Shown here: positions 35,873-46,375 of the stretch, in pieces
How the letters are laid out: every line of letters starts with the position of its first letter
Position numbering within the stretch: position 1 is the first letter of the stretch
Program-made: the position numbers and the translations under genes
Notes under the pieces: generated by a model
What the model saw: the letters and a program-made list of their open reading frames with translations, nothing else
What the model was told of the DNA's origin: nothing
Databases searched by the model: none
Assembly: GCF_000821065.1 (NCBI RefSeq)
Contig: NZ_CDGG01000001.1
Span: 4,340,001-4,404,000 of the forward strand
Source of the DNA: Oceanobacillus oncorhynchi
GTDB taxonomy: Bacteria; Bacillota; Bacilli; Bacillales; Amphibacillaceae
Direction: 5' to 3'
Length of the DNA: 64,000 bases

Positions 35873-37726
35873 TTAATCACCCACCCTTTCTAGTTCTTCT
35901 TTAGAAATATGATGTCCGTGGTCATCTTTTAATGAACGGATTAACATACTGATTAATGCAATTGCCATTCCTGCATATACAGCAATTAGCCAATATTTAC
36001 TTTCTGTTTGATAAATAAAACCATAGGAAGCAATCGTAAACCCAATAGTCATAATGAAAGGGAGAATAGACCCATTAGGCATATGAATTTCATCTAATGG
36101 TTCTGCCGGAGTCACTTTTTTATTACCTTCCGTTTTTTCAATCCATAATGGATCTAACCCGCGAACTAATGGCAATTGTTTAAAGTTATAATGGACAGGC
36201 GGGGATGAAATTGCCCATTCAAGTGTGCGCCCGCTTCCCCAAGCATCGCCAGAGGCTTTTTTCCCTTTGATGGTTGTGTAGATTATATTAATCAAAAATA
36301 CAATAACACCAAATGACATAAAGAAAGCACCAATGGTACTGATTAAGTTACCTGTATCCAGCCCTTGATTTTCCAAGAATACCCAGTAACGGCGTGGCAT
36401 CCCCATTAAACCTAAGAAATGCTGAATAAAGAATGTTAAATGGAACCCAACAAAGAATGTCCAAAACGATAACTGTCCTAACCCTTCGTGTAAATACCTG
36501 CCAAACATTTTTGGCCACCAATAATGAAGTCCAGCTAATATACCAAACACTGTTCCACCGACAATAACATAATGAAAGTGTCCAATAACAAAATAAGTGT
36601 CATGATATTGATAGTCAGCAACAGCTGAAGCAAGCATAACACCAGTCATTCCTCCGATAGTAAATGATGGAATGAAAGCTAATGACCATAACATTGCTGT
36701 ATTGATTTTGATACTGCCACCCCAAAGGGTAAACAGCCAGTTAAATATTTTTATTCCCGTCGGAACAGCAATTGCCATCGTTGCTACTGCAAAGATAGAG
36801 TTTGCAACTGGCCCCAGGCCAACTGTAAACATATGGTGAGCCCACACCATAAATCCTAAAAATGCAATTAAAAATGTCGCAAATACCATTGCTGTATATC
36901 CAAACAAACGTTTCTTAGCAAATGTCGGGAAAACCTCACTAAATACACCAAAAACCGGTAAAATCAAAATGTATACTTCCGGATGTCCGAATATCCAGAA
37001 TAAATGCTGCCAAATGATAGCATTCCCGCCTAATGCAGCATCGAAAAATGCAGAACCAAACATGCGGTCAAACATCATTAAAAATAATCCAACCGTCAAT
37101 GCAGGGAAAGCAAATAGTATTAAGATACTAGCCACAAAAGTCGTCCATGTAAACAATGGCATCCTCATATAAGTCATACCCGGTGCGCGCATTAAAACAA
37201 TCGTAACAATAAAGTTGATTCCGCCCATTAATGTTCCTGCTCCGGATAATTGCAGCCCCATAATGTAGAAGTCAATCCCATGACCCGGTGATTGTATTGA
37301 CAAAGGAGCATAGTTGGTCCAGCCGGCATCGGGTGCACCAGTAAACCAGCTAAGGTTTAATAACAATCCTCCAAATAAAAACAACCAGAAACCTAAAGAG
37401 TTTAGAAACGGAAACGCAACGTCACGCGCTCCAATTTGCAGCGGCATAATAAAGTTCATCAATCCTAATAATATTGGCATTGCTGCAAGAAAAATCATCG
37501 TTGTACCATGCATGGTAATCATTTCGTTATAAAGCCCTGCACTAATAAAATTATTCTCTGGTGAAATAAGTTGAATACGAATAATTACAGCTTCAAGACC
37601 GCCTAACAGGAAAAAGAATCCTCCGCCTGCAAGGTATAGAATACCGATCTTTTTATGATCGACAGTTGTCAGCCAATCCCATAAGGTAGCCCCGAAACCG
37701 CTTTTTTGAGCACTAGTCATACCCAA
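35873..37726 (-). CDS. ctaD: Cytochrome c oxidase subunit I
   Basis: 617-aa catalytic subunit with heme a, heme a3 and CuB. Seen are MHGTTMIFLAAMPILLG (heme a ligand histidine), WQHLFWIFGHPEVYIL (CuB histidine and the cross-linked tyrosine), VWAHHMFTVGL (two CuB histidines) and DTYFVIGHFHYVIVGG (heme ligands). Fourteen helices are expected at this length. TTG at 37726 with GGGAGG eight bases upstream is the likely start; an ATG two codons later is too distant from that site. Confidence 0.98.
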   Translation of the reverse strand: MGMTSAQKSGFGATLWDWLTTVDHKKIGILYLAGGGFFFLLGGLEAVIIRIQLISPENNFISAGLYNEMITMHGTTMIFLAAMPILLGLMNFIMPLQIGARDVAFPFLNSLGFWLFLFGGLLLNLSWFTGAPDAGWTNYAPLSIQSPGHGIDFYIMGLQLSGAGTLMGGINFIVTIVLMRAPGMTYMRMPLFTWTTFVASILILFAFPALTVGLFLMMFDRMFGSAFFDAALGGNAIIWQHLFWIFGHPEVYILILPVFGVFSEVFPTFAKKRLFGYTAMVFATFLIAFLGFMVWAHHMFTVGLGPVANSIFAVATMAIAVPTGIKIFNWLFTLWGGSIKINTAMLWSLAFIPSFTIGGMTGVMLASAVADYQYHDTYFVIGHFHYVIVGGTVFGILAGLHYWWPKMFGRYLHEGLGQLSFWTFFVGFHLTFFIQHFLGLMGMPRRYWVFLENQGLDTGNLISTIGAFFMSFGVIVFLINIIYTTIKGKKASGDAWGSGRTLEWAISSPPVHYNFKQLPLVRGLDPLWIEKTEGNKKVTPAEPLDEIHMPNGSILPFIMTIGFTIASYGFIYQTESKYWLIAVYAGMAIALISMLIRSLKDDHGHHISKEELERVGD

Positions 37727-37762
37727 ATTTTAAACCTCCCTTTTGTAACAGTCATTCACTTT

Positions 37763-38845
37763 TTAATCTCCTGCGTTTTCAGGTGTAATTTCTGAAGGCT
37801 GTAATTGCAATAGATATGCTGCAATACTTTCTGCTTCATCTTGATTCAGCTCTGGATATTGACCCGTCATTTGGTTGCCCGGCTTAATAGATTCAGGATC
37901 CATTAACCAGTCTACAAGGTTCTCCTCGTTATGCTCTAACACACCGGCAACATTGGAACGGTCTCCAAAGTTTGATAAATTCGGTCCAAAAGGTCCGTTA
38001 TTCTCTGGGCCAGCTTCAATGCCGGAAGCAGCTGCATCTGTCGCATGACAATTCATACAGTTATTTGCTTCAAATAACTCTTGACCTTCCTGAGCATCCG
38101 CAGTTTCAGGTTCTGCTTCTGCATCTATGTTCTGCATATCATCAACCCACTGTTCATACTCTTCAGGTGAAACAGCAATGACTTTAAAGTCCATTAATGA
38201 ATGCGAAGGTCCGCATAGCTCAGCACATTTGCCCCAGTACACACCTTCCTCGTAAGCTTCGATATACATTGTATTTACATTCTCTGCATTGACATCCATT
38301 TTCCCGGAAATTGATGGAACCCAGAATGAATGAATAACATCAGAAGAGAGCATATGTAAATAAACGCGCTCGCCTGTAGGGATATACAGGTCTTGACTTG
38401 TTTGAACTTCTTCTCCAGGATACTCAAAATGCCACCAATATTGATTTCCTTTTACATTAACATTGATGAGTTCATCTGCACTGGAGTCATCTGCCAAATC
38501 AAAAGTCGCCAGAACAGTAGGCACAGCAATAATCAACACCAAAATAATCGGGATTACTGTCCATATTACTTCCAGCTTGTGGTTCCCTTCCACCTGCTCA
38601 GGAATATGGTCTTCCTGTCCTTTTTTTCTGCGAAAGCGAACAAGTGTAATCACATAAATCACCATAACCACAATAAACACACCTGTCATGATCAATGTGG
38701 TCAAAATAATAAGATCCATGGCTTGTTCTGCGCCGTAACCTTTAGGCTTTAGTGCAGTCAGATTTTCGATTCCGCAGCCCGCAAGAAATAATGCAAGTAA
38801 TGTGAATACGAAAAATACTTTGGTTTTTCCCATCCAACCTCTCAT
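37763..38845 (-). CDS. ctaC: Cytochrome c oxidase subunit II with fused cytochrome c (caa3 type)
   Basis: 360-aa lipoprotein. The signal and lipobox LALFLAGCGIENL give a diacylated cysteine near residue 24. Two membrane helices follow (IILTTLIMTGVFIVVMVIYV, LEVIWTVIPIILVLIIAVP). The CuA domain contains WWHFEYPG, HSFWVPSISGKMD and the ligand set CAELCGPSHSLMDF. A C-terminal cytochrome c domain has the heme-binding CMNCH near 270 and a methionine ligand probably in GNQMTGQYPEL. The fusion defines a caa3 oxidase that takes electrons directly from cytochrome c. It is the first gene of the cta operon after ctaB. Confidence 0.97.
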   Translation of the reverse strand: MRGWMGKTKVFFVFTLLALFLAGCGIENLTALKPKGYGAEQAMDLIILTTLIMTGVFIVVMVIYVITLVRFRRKKGQEDHIPEQVEGNHKLEVIWTVIPIILVLIIAVPTVLATFDLADDSSADELINVNVKGNQYWWHFEYPGEEVQTSQDLYIPTGERVYLHMLSSDVIHSFWVPSISGKMDVNAENVNTMYIEAYEEGVYWGKCAELCGPSHSLMDFKVIAVSPEEYEQWVDDMQNIDAEAEPETADAQEGQELFEANNCMNCHATDAAASGIEAGPENNGPFGPNLSNFGDRSNVAGVLEHNEENLVDWLMDPESIKPGNQMTGQYPELNQDEAESIAAYLLQLQPSEITPENAGD

Positions 38846-38910
38846 GTAAGAATACCTCTCTTTCTTCTTGTTCTTTCCTTTTATATTTAAATTTTAAGGA
38901 ATAACAATCA

Positions 38911-39855
38911 TTAATTAAATATCGGCAGTGTGACAATAATCATTAACGGAAAAAGAATTGTTAAATAATTCAAGGAAAATATAAATACTAAATTAGCCCA
39001 TTTCATATCCTTCTCCGTAAACAGCCCTATAAAACCAATCACCAGCCATGCGATATTCAATATTGTTGCTACAATTGTAAATGTTAAGCCCAGTGTAGGA
39101 AGCAAGAATAACGGCAACGGTAAAAGACAAGCGATATAAACATTGATTTGTCTTTTCGTTATGCCCATGCCTTTAACCACTGGCAGCATCGGTACTCCAG
39201 CCGCCTTATATTCTTCTTTTTTCTTCATTGCCAAGGCAAGAAAATGCGGTGTCTGCCATATAAACATAATTAAAAACATGATAAGCGGAACCACATGAAA
39301 AGAAGGATCGACTGCTGCCCAGCCAATCACAGGAGGCATTGCACCAGACAAGCTTCCAATAGCCGTGTTTAATGTGTATCTTCTCTTTGACCACATGGTG
39401 TACAATACGACATAGCCAAACCAGCCAATAAAAGCAAATAATGCCGCGTACCAAGTGGTAAACATCAATACTGCGAGTCCAAGACTGCTGACAACTATTC
39501 CCATTACCAGTACTGCCCGCAATGAAAAGAATCCGGTCACAGTTGGTCTTTTCTTCGTTCGGGACATTTTGGGATCAATATCTACATCATACCAGTTGTT
39601 CATAATGCAGCCGCCGGCAATTACTAAAGCACTTCCAATTATCATCAAAAGAAATATTCCCCAATGATTGCTAAAGGAGGCGTTCGTTAAAGCGATAGCT
39701 ACTAAAAAACCTGTAATTGCCGTAATCAAATTAGAGTTGACAATTCCGATTTTTATAAGCGCCTTCACTTCTGACAGAAAAACAGTTATTTTTTCTTTGG
39801 TTGAAATGGTTGTGTTACCGATCAGCTCCGAGTAAGTCATATCTACTTTATCCAT
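38911..39855 (-). CDS. ctaB: Protoheme IX farnesyltransferase (heme O synthase)
   Basis: 314-aa UbiA-family prenyltransferase that farnesylates heme B. The first aspartate motif is in NNWYDVDIDPKMSRTKKRP, near 90. WQTPHFLALAMKKKEEYKAAG near 200 is the second conserved loop. Nine helices are likely. The ATG at 39855 (MDKVDMTYSELIG) has GGGGGG close upstream; the longer frame to 39906 is not supported. It lies upstream of ctaC and divergent from ctaA, the usual arrangement. Confidence 0.96.
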   Translation of the reverse strand: MDKVDMTYSELIGNTTISTKEKITVFLSEVKALIKIGIVNSNLITAITGFLVAIALTNASFSNHWGIFLLMIIGSALVIAGGCIMNNWYDVDIDPKMSRTKKRPTVTGFFSLRAVLVMGIVVSSLGLAVLMFTTWYAALFAFIGWFGYVVLYTMWSKRRYTLNTAIGSLSGAMPPVIGWAAVDPSFHVVPLIMFLIMFIWQTPHFLALAMKKKEEYKAAGVPMLPVVKGMGITKRQINVYIACLLPLPLFLLPTLGLTFTIVATILNIAWLVIGFIGLFTEKDMKWANLVFIFSLNYLTILFPLMIIVTLPIFN

Positions 39856-40449
39856 AATTTCCCCCCTTCGCACCAGTAGGAAGACATAATAATAAACAGA
39901 ATACACGCATTTGTTTCTATGTATTCCGTTTCCAACTTTAATTATAGCATGGATTTCTATGACAATCTAATGAACTTTTATATAATATATTACAACTATT
40001 TGAACATCCAGCTAAAAAGTTGTCTCGGAAAATAGATAAAGAAAATGAATTATGTATATTTTCTATTTTTTATAAAACGGCAACTGTTCTTCTGCATACT
40101 AATCCATACTATATTTCTAGCAAACATAACTGAATTATGCAAGCTTTTTTTTTTGCTGATGAAAACTTCAAAAAAACATGATACTATTAAGATTGGTATT
40201 TGGGTTTTATTTTTGGAATAAAGTCATTTTGTCTGTCTTTATTTGTTAAACGGATGATATCAAAAATCAATGCAAAATATTTATCTTATTCGTCCCTGAT
40301 ACAATTTTTCAAATAGGGAAAGCTGTGCTTCTATACAGGCATTACAAGCGGATGTTAGATTTTGTTCAAAATTGGAAAGCGTTTCCCGCATGATTTTTGG
40401 TACACTGGAGATATTGGATAATTTACATAAGAAGTGAGGTTGCATAGAT
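39856..40449. other. Divergent ctaB-ctaA regulatory region, about 590 bp
   Basis: AT-rich gap with no supported gene. In B. subtilis the equivalent region carries ResD-controlled ctaA/ctaB promoters. I see homopolymer tracts (TTTTTTTTTT near 40145-40155) but no hexamer pair I would defend. A minus-strand open frame at 40281-40490 begins inside ctaA and has no ribosome binding site. Confidence 0.5.
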
Positions 40450-41364
40450 ATGTTAAAAATACTAAAAATACTATCTGTGACAACGGCCATTGGAATGCTT
40501 CCCCTTCTTTTAGGAGGAGCACTTGTTACAAAAACAGGTTCAGCGGATGGATGCGGAGACAGCTGGCCGCTGTGTGAAGGCGAACTTCTCCCTGCTAACC
40601 TTCATTTTGAAATGATTGTTGAATTAAGTCATCGAATGGTCAGCGGCGCAGTTGGTATATTGGTGCTTTTACTTGCTATTCTTTCCTGGAAAGCATACAG
40701 ACATCATAAGGAAGTTATTTTTTTAAGTTTTTCTGCATTATTTTTTATTATTGTACAAGCACTGGTCGGTGCAGCAGCAGTGGTCTGGGGACAATCTGAC
40801 TTTATATTGGCTACCCATTTCGGGATATCTTTAATTTGTTTTTCTGCTGTTTTTTTACTTATGCTATTATTCTTTGAAATTGATAAGAAATTACATACAG
40901 AAGATATCCATATTAAAAAATCTCACCGAATTGAAATCTATGCGATAACGGTTTATACAATGTGTGTGGTATATAGCGGGGCACTGGTACGTCATACGAA
41001 TTCCATCCTGGATTGTACCGATTGGCCATTTTGTTCCAATTCAGAGCCATTTGCCTTTGCAAGCTATTCCTTTCATCAATGGGTCCAGATGGGGCATCGT
41101 TTTGCAGCTGGAATCTTATTTTTGTGGACAATCCTTTTAACAGTCCGTATGCTAAAGAAATATAGCCGCAGCGAGGTTATGAGATGGGGCTGGATAATTA
41201 CGCTGTCACTGATTACATTGCAGGTTATCTCCGGCTCGCTCATCATTTTTACACAGCTTAATTTATTTATTGCACTAGCCCATGCACTATTTATTACATG
41301 TTACTTTGGAATGCTGACTTATTTTATCCATCTGTCTTTCCGAAGCAGCAGAAAAGAAAAATAA
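40450..41364 (+). CDS. ctaA: Heme A synthase
   Basis: 304-aa eight-helix membrane enzyme that oxidises heme O to heme A. Both four-helix halves carry a cysteine pair in an extracellular loop (CGDSWPLCEG near 35; CTDWPFCS near 190) and ligand histidines (VELSHRMVSGAVG, ATHFGISL, VQMGHRFAAGILF, ALAHALFI). GTGAGG lies upstream of the ATG. It supplies heme A for the ctaCDEF oxidase transcribed on the other strand, and ends at a clear terminator. Confidence 0.96.
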   Translation: MLKILKILSVTTAIGMLPLLLGGALVTKTGSADGCGDSWPLCEGELLPANLHFEMIVELSHRMVSGAVGILVLLLAILSWKAYRHHKEVIFLSFSALFFIIVQALVGAAAVVWGQSDFILATHFGISLICFSAVFLLMLLFFEIDKKLHTEDIHIKKSHRIEIYAITVYTMCVVYSGALVRHTNSILDCTDWPFCSNSEPFAFASYSFHQWVQMGHRFAAGILFLWTILLTVRMLKKYSRSEVMRWGWIITLSLITLQVISGSLIIFTQLNLFIALAHALFITCYFGMLTYFIHLSFRSSRKEK

Positions 41365-41402
41365 TCGAATCTATTATATTTCAATATTCCAGCCAAAAAA
41401 TA

Positions 41403-41443
41403 GAAGGGACCTTGCTTGCACTTAAACAAGGGTCCCTTTTTTT
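41403..41443 (+). terminator. Terminator after ctaA
   Basis: AAGGGACCTTG (41404-41414) pairs with CAAGGGTCCCTT (41427-41438) with one slip, followed by TTTTTT. Confidence 0.88.
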
Positions 41444-41540
41444 ATCCATAGCTTTAATCTGAAGTTGCTCCGATTGAGAATTTATCCTTCTCTTTTGTAC
41501 AGGTTGGTGCCATCCCCTTCCCCAATAATCATCCATTACA

Positions 41541-41582
41541 CAACAAGCCCCTTGGCTGATTCACCAAGGGGCTGTTTTTATT
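41541..41582. terminator. Hairpin after pycA
   Basis: AGCCCCTTGG (41546-41555) and CCAAGGGGCT (41563-41572) form a perfect 10-bp stem. The T run follows on the plus strand; on the minus strand, the pycA direction, only TTGTTGTGT follows, so termination of pycA may be weaker. Confidence 0.65.
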
Positions 41583-41586
41583 TTGT

Positions 41587-44500
41587 TTATTCAAATTCAA
41601 TTAATAAATCATTTACCGCAATCGAGCTGCCTGCTTGCGCATGGATTTCTTTAACCACTCCATCAAGCGGTGCCTGTACGGATGTTTCCATTTTCATTGC
41701 TTCATTTGTCATCAGATGCTGTCCTTTTTTAACCGTATCTCCCTTGGCACAATGTACTTCAAGGACGGTTCCAGGCATCGTTGCGCCTACGTGCTTTGGA
41801 TTGGATTTATCTGCTTTCGGATTGGCTGCGATCGCAGACTCAATACTATTATCACGGACGACGATTTCTCTGCTCTGCCCATTTAATTCGAAATAAACAA
41901 CACGGGTGCCGTCTTCTTTCGGCTCAGAAATAGAAACCAGCTTCACAATCAGGGTTTTCCCTTTTTCAATTTCTACTTCAATCACTTCACCAAGCTTCAT
42001 GCCGTAGAAGAATGTCGGTGTGTCTAATACGGACATATCGCCATACGTATTCAAGAAATCCTCGTAATCTTTGAATACCTTTGGATATAATGCATAGGAA
42101 ATCAAATCATGGCTGTTGACCGGACGATTCAGTTCATTATAAAGTGTATCACGCATTTCTTTAAAATCAACGTCTTCCAATAGCTCCCCAGGTCTTACAG
42201 TGATTGGTTTTTTATCTTTTAAAATCAGCTTTTGCAGTTTTTCCGGGAAGCCTTGGTAAGGCTGTCCGATATATCCTTGTGCAAATTCAATCACCGAATC
42301 AGGGAAATCAATGGATTCGCCTTTTTCATAGATTGTTTCCTCTGTTAAATCGTTTTGCACCATGAAGAGCGCCATATCTCCGACCACTTTGGAGGATGGA
42401 GTAACCTTGACAATATCACCGAACATATCATTCACCGTACGGAACATTGCTTTCACTTCATTCCAGCGATCGCCAAGCCCTACCGCTTTTGCCTGCTGCT
42501 GCAGGTTGCTGTATTGACCGCCTGGCATTTCATGCTGATAGATTTCTGTATGCGGCGCATTCATGCCGCTTTCGAAATCTTTATAGAACTGGCGGACACC
42601 TTCCCAATACTGGCCAATTTCTTCAAATTTTTCAATATCCAGCGCTGGTTGATATGCTTTTCCTTCTAAAGCATAGTACAGTGACTGTGCACTTGGCTGA
42701 GAAGTCATCCCTGCCATCGAACCAACCGCGACATCAACCGCATCGACTCCTGCTTCAATCGCTCTCGAATAAGCGTACACTCCATTGCCGCTGGTATCAT
42801 GCGTATGCAGGTGAATCGGAATATCGACGGTTTCTTTTAATGTGCTGATCAGCTGATAGGCTGCTTCCGGCTTCAGCAAGCCTGCCATATCCTTGATTCC
42901 CAGAATATGAGCGCCAGCTGTTTCCAGTTCTTTAGCCATATTCTTATAGTAGTCAAGATCATATTTTTGTCTGCCTGTGTCTAGGATATCACCCGTATAA
43001 CAGATTGCAGCTTCTGCAATTTTATCCGTTTTGCGGACGTTATCGATGGCTACCTGCATGCCCTCCACCCAGTTCAAGCTGTCAAAAATACGGAAGACAT
43101 CAATACCAGCTTCGGCACTTTTCTTCACAAATAATTCGATTACATTATCCGGATAGTTTTTGTATCCAACCGCATTGCTTGCACGCAGCAGCATCTGGAA
43201 TAACACATTCGGCATGCGCTTTCTCAAATGCAGCAGTCTTTGCCAAGGATCCTCTTTCAAGAAACGGTAAGCAACATCATAGGTTGCACCGCCCCACATC
43301 TCTACAGAAAATAGATTTGGCAGTAATTTTGCGGTCGGCTCTGCAATGTGCAATAAGTCATTAGTACGAACGCGTGTAGCCAGTAAAGATTGATGGGCAT
43401 CACGGAATGTGGTATCGGTCAGCATCACCTGTTTTTGATCCTTCAGCCATTTAGCAAGTCCTTCTGGACCGCGTTCATCTAAAATTTGTTTCGATCCCGG
43501 CTGTGTTTCAATATTTTCTGTGTTCGGAATAATCAATTTATCAAAATCTGGTTTGTCCTGCTTTTCCGCACCATCTACGCCATTTAACGTCGTGTTTGCA
43601 ATATACGTCAGCATTTTGGTTCCGCGGTCACGGCGCACTGGGAAAATAAACAAATCTGGTGTTTTATCAATAAACGTCGTATCATATTCTCCGGATAAGA
43701 ACTGTTCATGCAGCATCACATTTTCCAGGAATGGAATATTTGTCTTGATCCCTCTAATTCGGAATTCTTTTAAGTTTCGCACCATTTTAATGGTAGCCTG
43801 TTCAAAATCAAGCGCCCAGGTAGAAACTTTTACTAATAATGAATCATAGTGAGGTGAAATAACTGCTCCCTGATACGCATTTCCTGCATCGAGACGGACA
43901 CCAAATCCGCCGCCGCTGCGGTAAGCATTGATTTTTCCGGTATCCGGCATAAAATCATTCAGCGGGTCTTCCGAAGTCACACGGGATTGAATCGCATAAC
44001 CTTGTGTTGTAATTTTATCCTGTGTTGGAATACCTACTTCCTTATCATGAAGTCCAAATCCATCCGCAATCTTGATTTGCGTCTGAACGATGTCCACACC
44101 GGTAATCATCTCGGTAATCGTATGCTCTACTTGCACACGCGGGTTTACTTCGATAAAGTAAAAATCGTTTTCGGTTACCAGGAATTCCACCGTACCCGCA
44201 TTGAGATAGTCGACATTTTTCATCAAATCGACAGCTGCCTGACAGATTGCTTCTCTCAGCTCTTCATTTAGAGATAAGCTTGGAGCTACTTCAATCAATT
44301 TCTGATGACGGCGCTGTACAGAACAGTCTCTTTCATATAAATGAATAATATTCCCTTGGTTGTCACCAATAATCTGTACTTCAATATGTTTCGGATTTTC
44401 AATTAATTTCTCTACATAGATTTCATCGTTCCCAAAGGCAGCCTTTGCTTCTGATTTTGCGCGGTCATAAGCATTGTCCACTTCATTGGCATCCTGCACC

Positions 44501-45027
44501 ACACGCATGCCTCTTCCGCCGCCGCCAAGCGAAGCTTTAATAATAATCGGATAGCCATGCTTATCCCCGAAAGCTTTGACTTCTTCTAAAGAGTTAACCG
44601 GGCCGTCACTGCCCGGAATAATTGGTAAATCGGCAGCCAATGCTTGTTCTCTTGCTTTTACTTTATCTCCAAACATATTTAAATGCTGGCTGGTAGGGCC
44701 GATAAAAATAATGCCCTCTTCTTCACAGCGCTTTGCAAATTCGATGTTTTCAGAAAGGAAGCCATAGCCCGGATGGATTGCATCCACATCTACTTCTTTT
44801 GCTAAAGCAATGATTCCTTCGATATCTAAGTATGCGTCAATCGGCTTTTTCCCTTCCCCGATTAAATAAGCTTCATCCGCTTTAAACCGGTGAAAGGAAG
44901 ACGAATCTTCGCTGGAGTAAACAGCTACAGTGCGTATATTTAACTCGGTACAAGCCCGGAATACACGTATCGCGATTTCTCCTCTGTTTGCAACTAATAC
45001 TTTGTTAATTTGCTTTAATTCTGTCAT
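41587..45027 (-). CDS. pycA: Pyruvate carboxylase
   Basis: 1146-aa biotin enzyme that carboxylates pyruvate to oxaloacetate. The biotin carboxylase domain (1-455) includes KVLVANRGEIAIRVFRAC, the ATP loop KASLGGGGRGMRVV and FIEVNPRVQVEH. The carboxyltransferase domain (about 535-1000) starts LTDTTFRDAHQSLLATRVR. The biotinyl domain has the target lysine in NEAMKMETS at about 1110. Its ATG overlaps the ftsW stop (ATGA), so the two are coupled, as in B. subtilis. Confidence 0.98.
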   Translation of the reverse strand: MTELKQINKVLVANRGEIAIRVFRACTELNIRTVAVYSSEDSSSFHRFKADEAYLIGEGKKPIDAYLDIEGIIALAKEVDVDAIHPGYGFLSENIEFAKRCEEEGIIFIGPTSQHLNMFGDKVKAREQALAADLPIIPGSDGPVNSLEEVKAFGDKHGYPIIIKASLGGGGRGMRVVQDANEVDNAYDRAKSEAKAAFGNDEIYVEKLIENPKHIEVQIIGDNQGNIIHLYERDCSVQRRHQKLIEVAPSLSLNEELREAICQAAVDLMKNVDYLNAGTVEFLVTENDFYFIEVNPRVQVEHTITEMITGVDIVQTQIKIADGFGLHDKEVGIPTQDKITTQGYAIQSRVTSEDPLNDFMPDTGKINAYRSGGGFGVRLDAGNAYQGAVISPHYDSLLVKVSTWALDFEQATIKMVRNLKEFRIRGIKTNIPFLENVMLHEQFLSGEYDTTFIDKTPDLFIFPVRRDRGTKMLTYIANTTLNGVDGAEKQDKPDFDKLIIPNTENIETQPGSKQILDERGPEGLAKWLKDQKQVMLTDTTFRDAHQSLLATRVRTNDLLHIAEPTAKLLPNLFSVEMWGGATYDVAYRFLKEDPWQRLLHLRKRMPNVLFQMLLRASNAVGYKNYPDNVIELFVKKSAEAGIDVFRIFDSLNWVEGMQVAIDNVRKTDKIAEAAICYTGDILDTGRQKYDLDYYKNMAKELETAGAHILGIKDMAGLLKPEAAYQLISTLKETVDIPIHLHTHDTSGNGVYAYSRAIEAGVDAVDVAVGSMAGMTSQPSAQSLYYALEGKAYQPALDIEKFEEIGQYWEGVRQFYKDFESGMNAPHTEIYQHEMPGGQYSNLQQQAKAVGLGDRWNEVKAMFRTVNDMFGDIVKVTPSSKVVGDMALFMVQNDLTEETIYEKGESIDFPDSVIEFAQGYIGQPYQGFPEKLQKLILKDKKPITVRPGELLEDVDFKEMRDTLYNELNRPVNSHDLISYALYPKVFKDYEDFLNTYGDMSVLDTPTFFYGMKLGEVIEVEIEKGKTLIVKLVSISEPKEDGTRVVYFELNGQSREIVVRDNSIESAIAANPKADKSNPKHVGATMPGTVLEVHCAKGDTVKKGQHLMTNEAMKMETSVQAPLDGVVKEIHAQAGSSIAVNDLLIEFE

Positions 45028-46208
45028 GCTTTACCACCTCTGTACGAATTGATAGATTTTCTGTGGAATAAACTAGGCTTAGGAGCCAGTTCTTCCCTTT
45101 CACTTTCTTTCTTATTAACTTGCATAGCTATATTATTAAGAATCCCCATGGATATCATCATAAACAGCAAAGAGGATCCTCCATAACTGATAAATGGCAA
45201 GGGAACACCTGTAATTGGCAGAACCCCGCTAATTGCGCCTAAATTAATAAAAGTTTGAATGCCTATCATCGATGCAATCCCAAGTGCAAGCAATGAACCA
45301 AAACTATCCTGGCATCGTCTGGAAATATAGAGTCCTCTAAAGACAATGGCAGCAAGTAAACCTAAAACGATCGCTACCCCTATAAATCCGAGTTCTTCCG
45401 CAATAATGGCCATAATAAAATCCGTATGACCTTCTACCAGAAAGCCCAGTTTTTGGATACTTTGTCCTAATCCTTCTCCTGTCCAGCCGCCCACACCAAT
45501 CGCAACATACGACTGGATTAATTGATACCCGTTTAAATCCGGCGAATTAAACGGCTGGTAAGCACCAGTAAAACGGGAGAGTCTTTCTTCCGTTACCATG
45601 TTTGGAATGGCAAATGCAAGCAGCAGCAAGCCGGCAAAAACAAGAATAGATAAATGTCTCCATTTGATACCAGAAGCAAAGATAACAGAGCATGCCATCA
45701 AAAATATAATAGCAGCTGTTCCAACATCCGGCTGCGCCACAATTAATCCAAGAACGACGGCAGTGATGATAAGCGGAGGCAGCACTCCTTTGCTAAACTG
45801 GTCTAAGTAAGCCTGCTTTTTAGAATATATTGCAGCTAAATACATAATCAGACCAAGCTTAGCGACCTCTGCAGGCTGCAAGCTGAATGGACCAAACCGA
45901 AACCACGACCTTGCATTATTGACTGTATCTCCAAAGAAAAGAACAGCTACAAGTAAGATAATACAAGATATAATGATTATCTTCATCAGTCTTTGATAGA
46001 TTTGGTACGGCAAGAAGGATGTAACCGCGAATCCAATAAGTGCAACAATAAAGAATACTAATTGCCTGTTAAGATAAAAATTACTGTCTGAACCTTCCAC
46101 AACAGCTAATACCATACTTGCACTATATACCATTACTACTCCAAAACCAGCTAATAGAATTGGCGTAATCATCAATGTGAAATCGAAGTGCTTCCAATTT
46201 TTTAACAT
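45024..46208 (-). CDS. ftsW: FtsW, septal SEDS peptidoglycan polymerase
   Basis: 394-aa SEDS protein with ten membrane helices: GFGVVMVYSASMVLAV, WFRFGPFSLQPAEVAKLG, AQPDVGTAAIIFL, NSPDLNGYQLIQSYVAIG, the VEGHTDFIMAIIAEELGF loop and LPFISYGGSS. It pairs with PBP2B in division. The ATG at 46208 has AGGAG seven bases upstream; a start six codons earlier overlaps that site. It is upstream of pycA as in B. subtilis. A MITE-like element ends only 36 bp before this start, so the leader or promoter is probably affected. Confidence 0.94.
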   Translation of the reverse strand: MLKNWKHFDFTLMITPILLAGFGVVMVYSASMVLAVVEGSDSNFYLNRQLVFFIVALIGFAVTSFLPYQIYQRLMKIIIISCIILLVAVLFFGDTVNNARSWFRFGPFSLQPAEVAKLGLIMYLAAIYSKKQAYLDQFSKGVLPPLIITAVVLGLIVAQPDVGTAAIIFLMACSVIFASGIKWRHLSILVFAGLLLLAFAIPNMVTEERLSRFTGAYQPFNSPDLNGYQLIQSYVAIGVGGWTGEGLGQSIQKLGFLVEGHTDFIMAIIAEELGFIGVAIVLGLLAAIVFRGLYISRRCQDSFGSLLALGIASMIGIQTFINLGAISGVLPITGVPLPFISYGGSSLLFMMISMGILNNIAMQVNKKESEREELAPKPSLFHRKSINSYRGGKA

Positions 46209-46311
46209 TATTTTTCTCCTAGTCACTATGTAAGTTTAAGTGTGTGTTCAAAAAGTCCGTTAAAAAAGACCGAGAAGTTCGAGGCAGCGCAGCTTTGAGC
46301 AACGATTTTAA

Positions 46312-46335
46312 TGGGGCGAGTAATCGCAGTCCCCA
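46312..46335 (+). repeat. Covarying hairpin repeat family B, copy 3
   Basis: T-GGGG CGA GTAA TCG CAGT CCCC-A: four G-C pairs outside with a four-base bulge, or one G-T pair with a three-base bulge. Confidence 0.7.
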
Positions 46336-46375
46336 GCGGAATGTATGCCGTTAAATACATGAGCAACGGCTTTAA

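Noticed and set aside
40281-40490. 69-aa minus-strand open frame upstream of ctaA
   Set aside because: It begins inside ctaA, lacks a ribosome binding site and resembles no known family; the region is better explained as the ctaA/ctaB regulatory gap.
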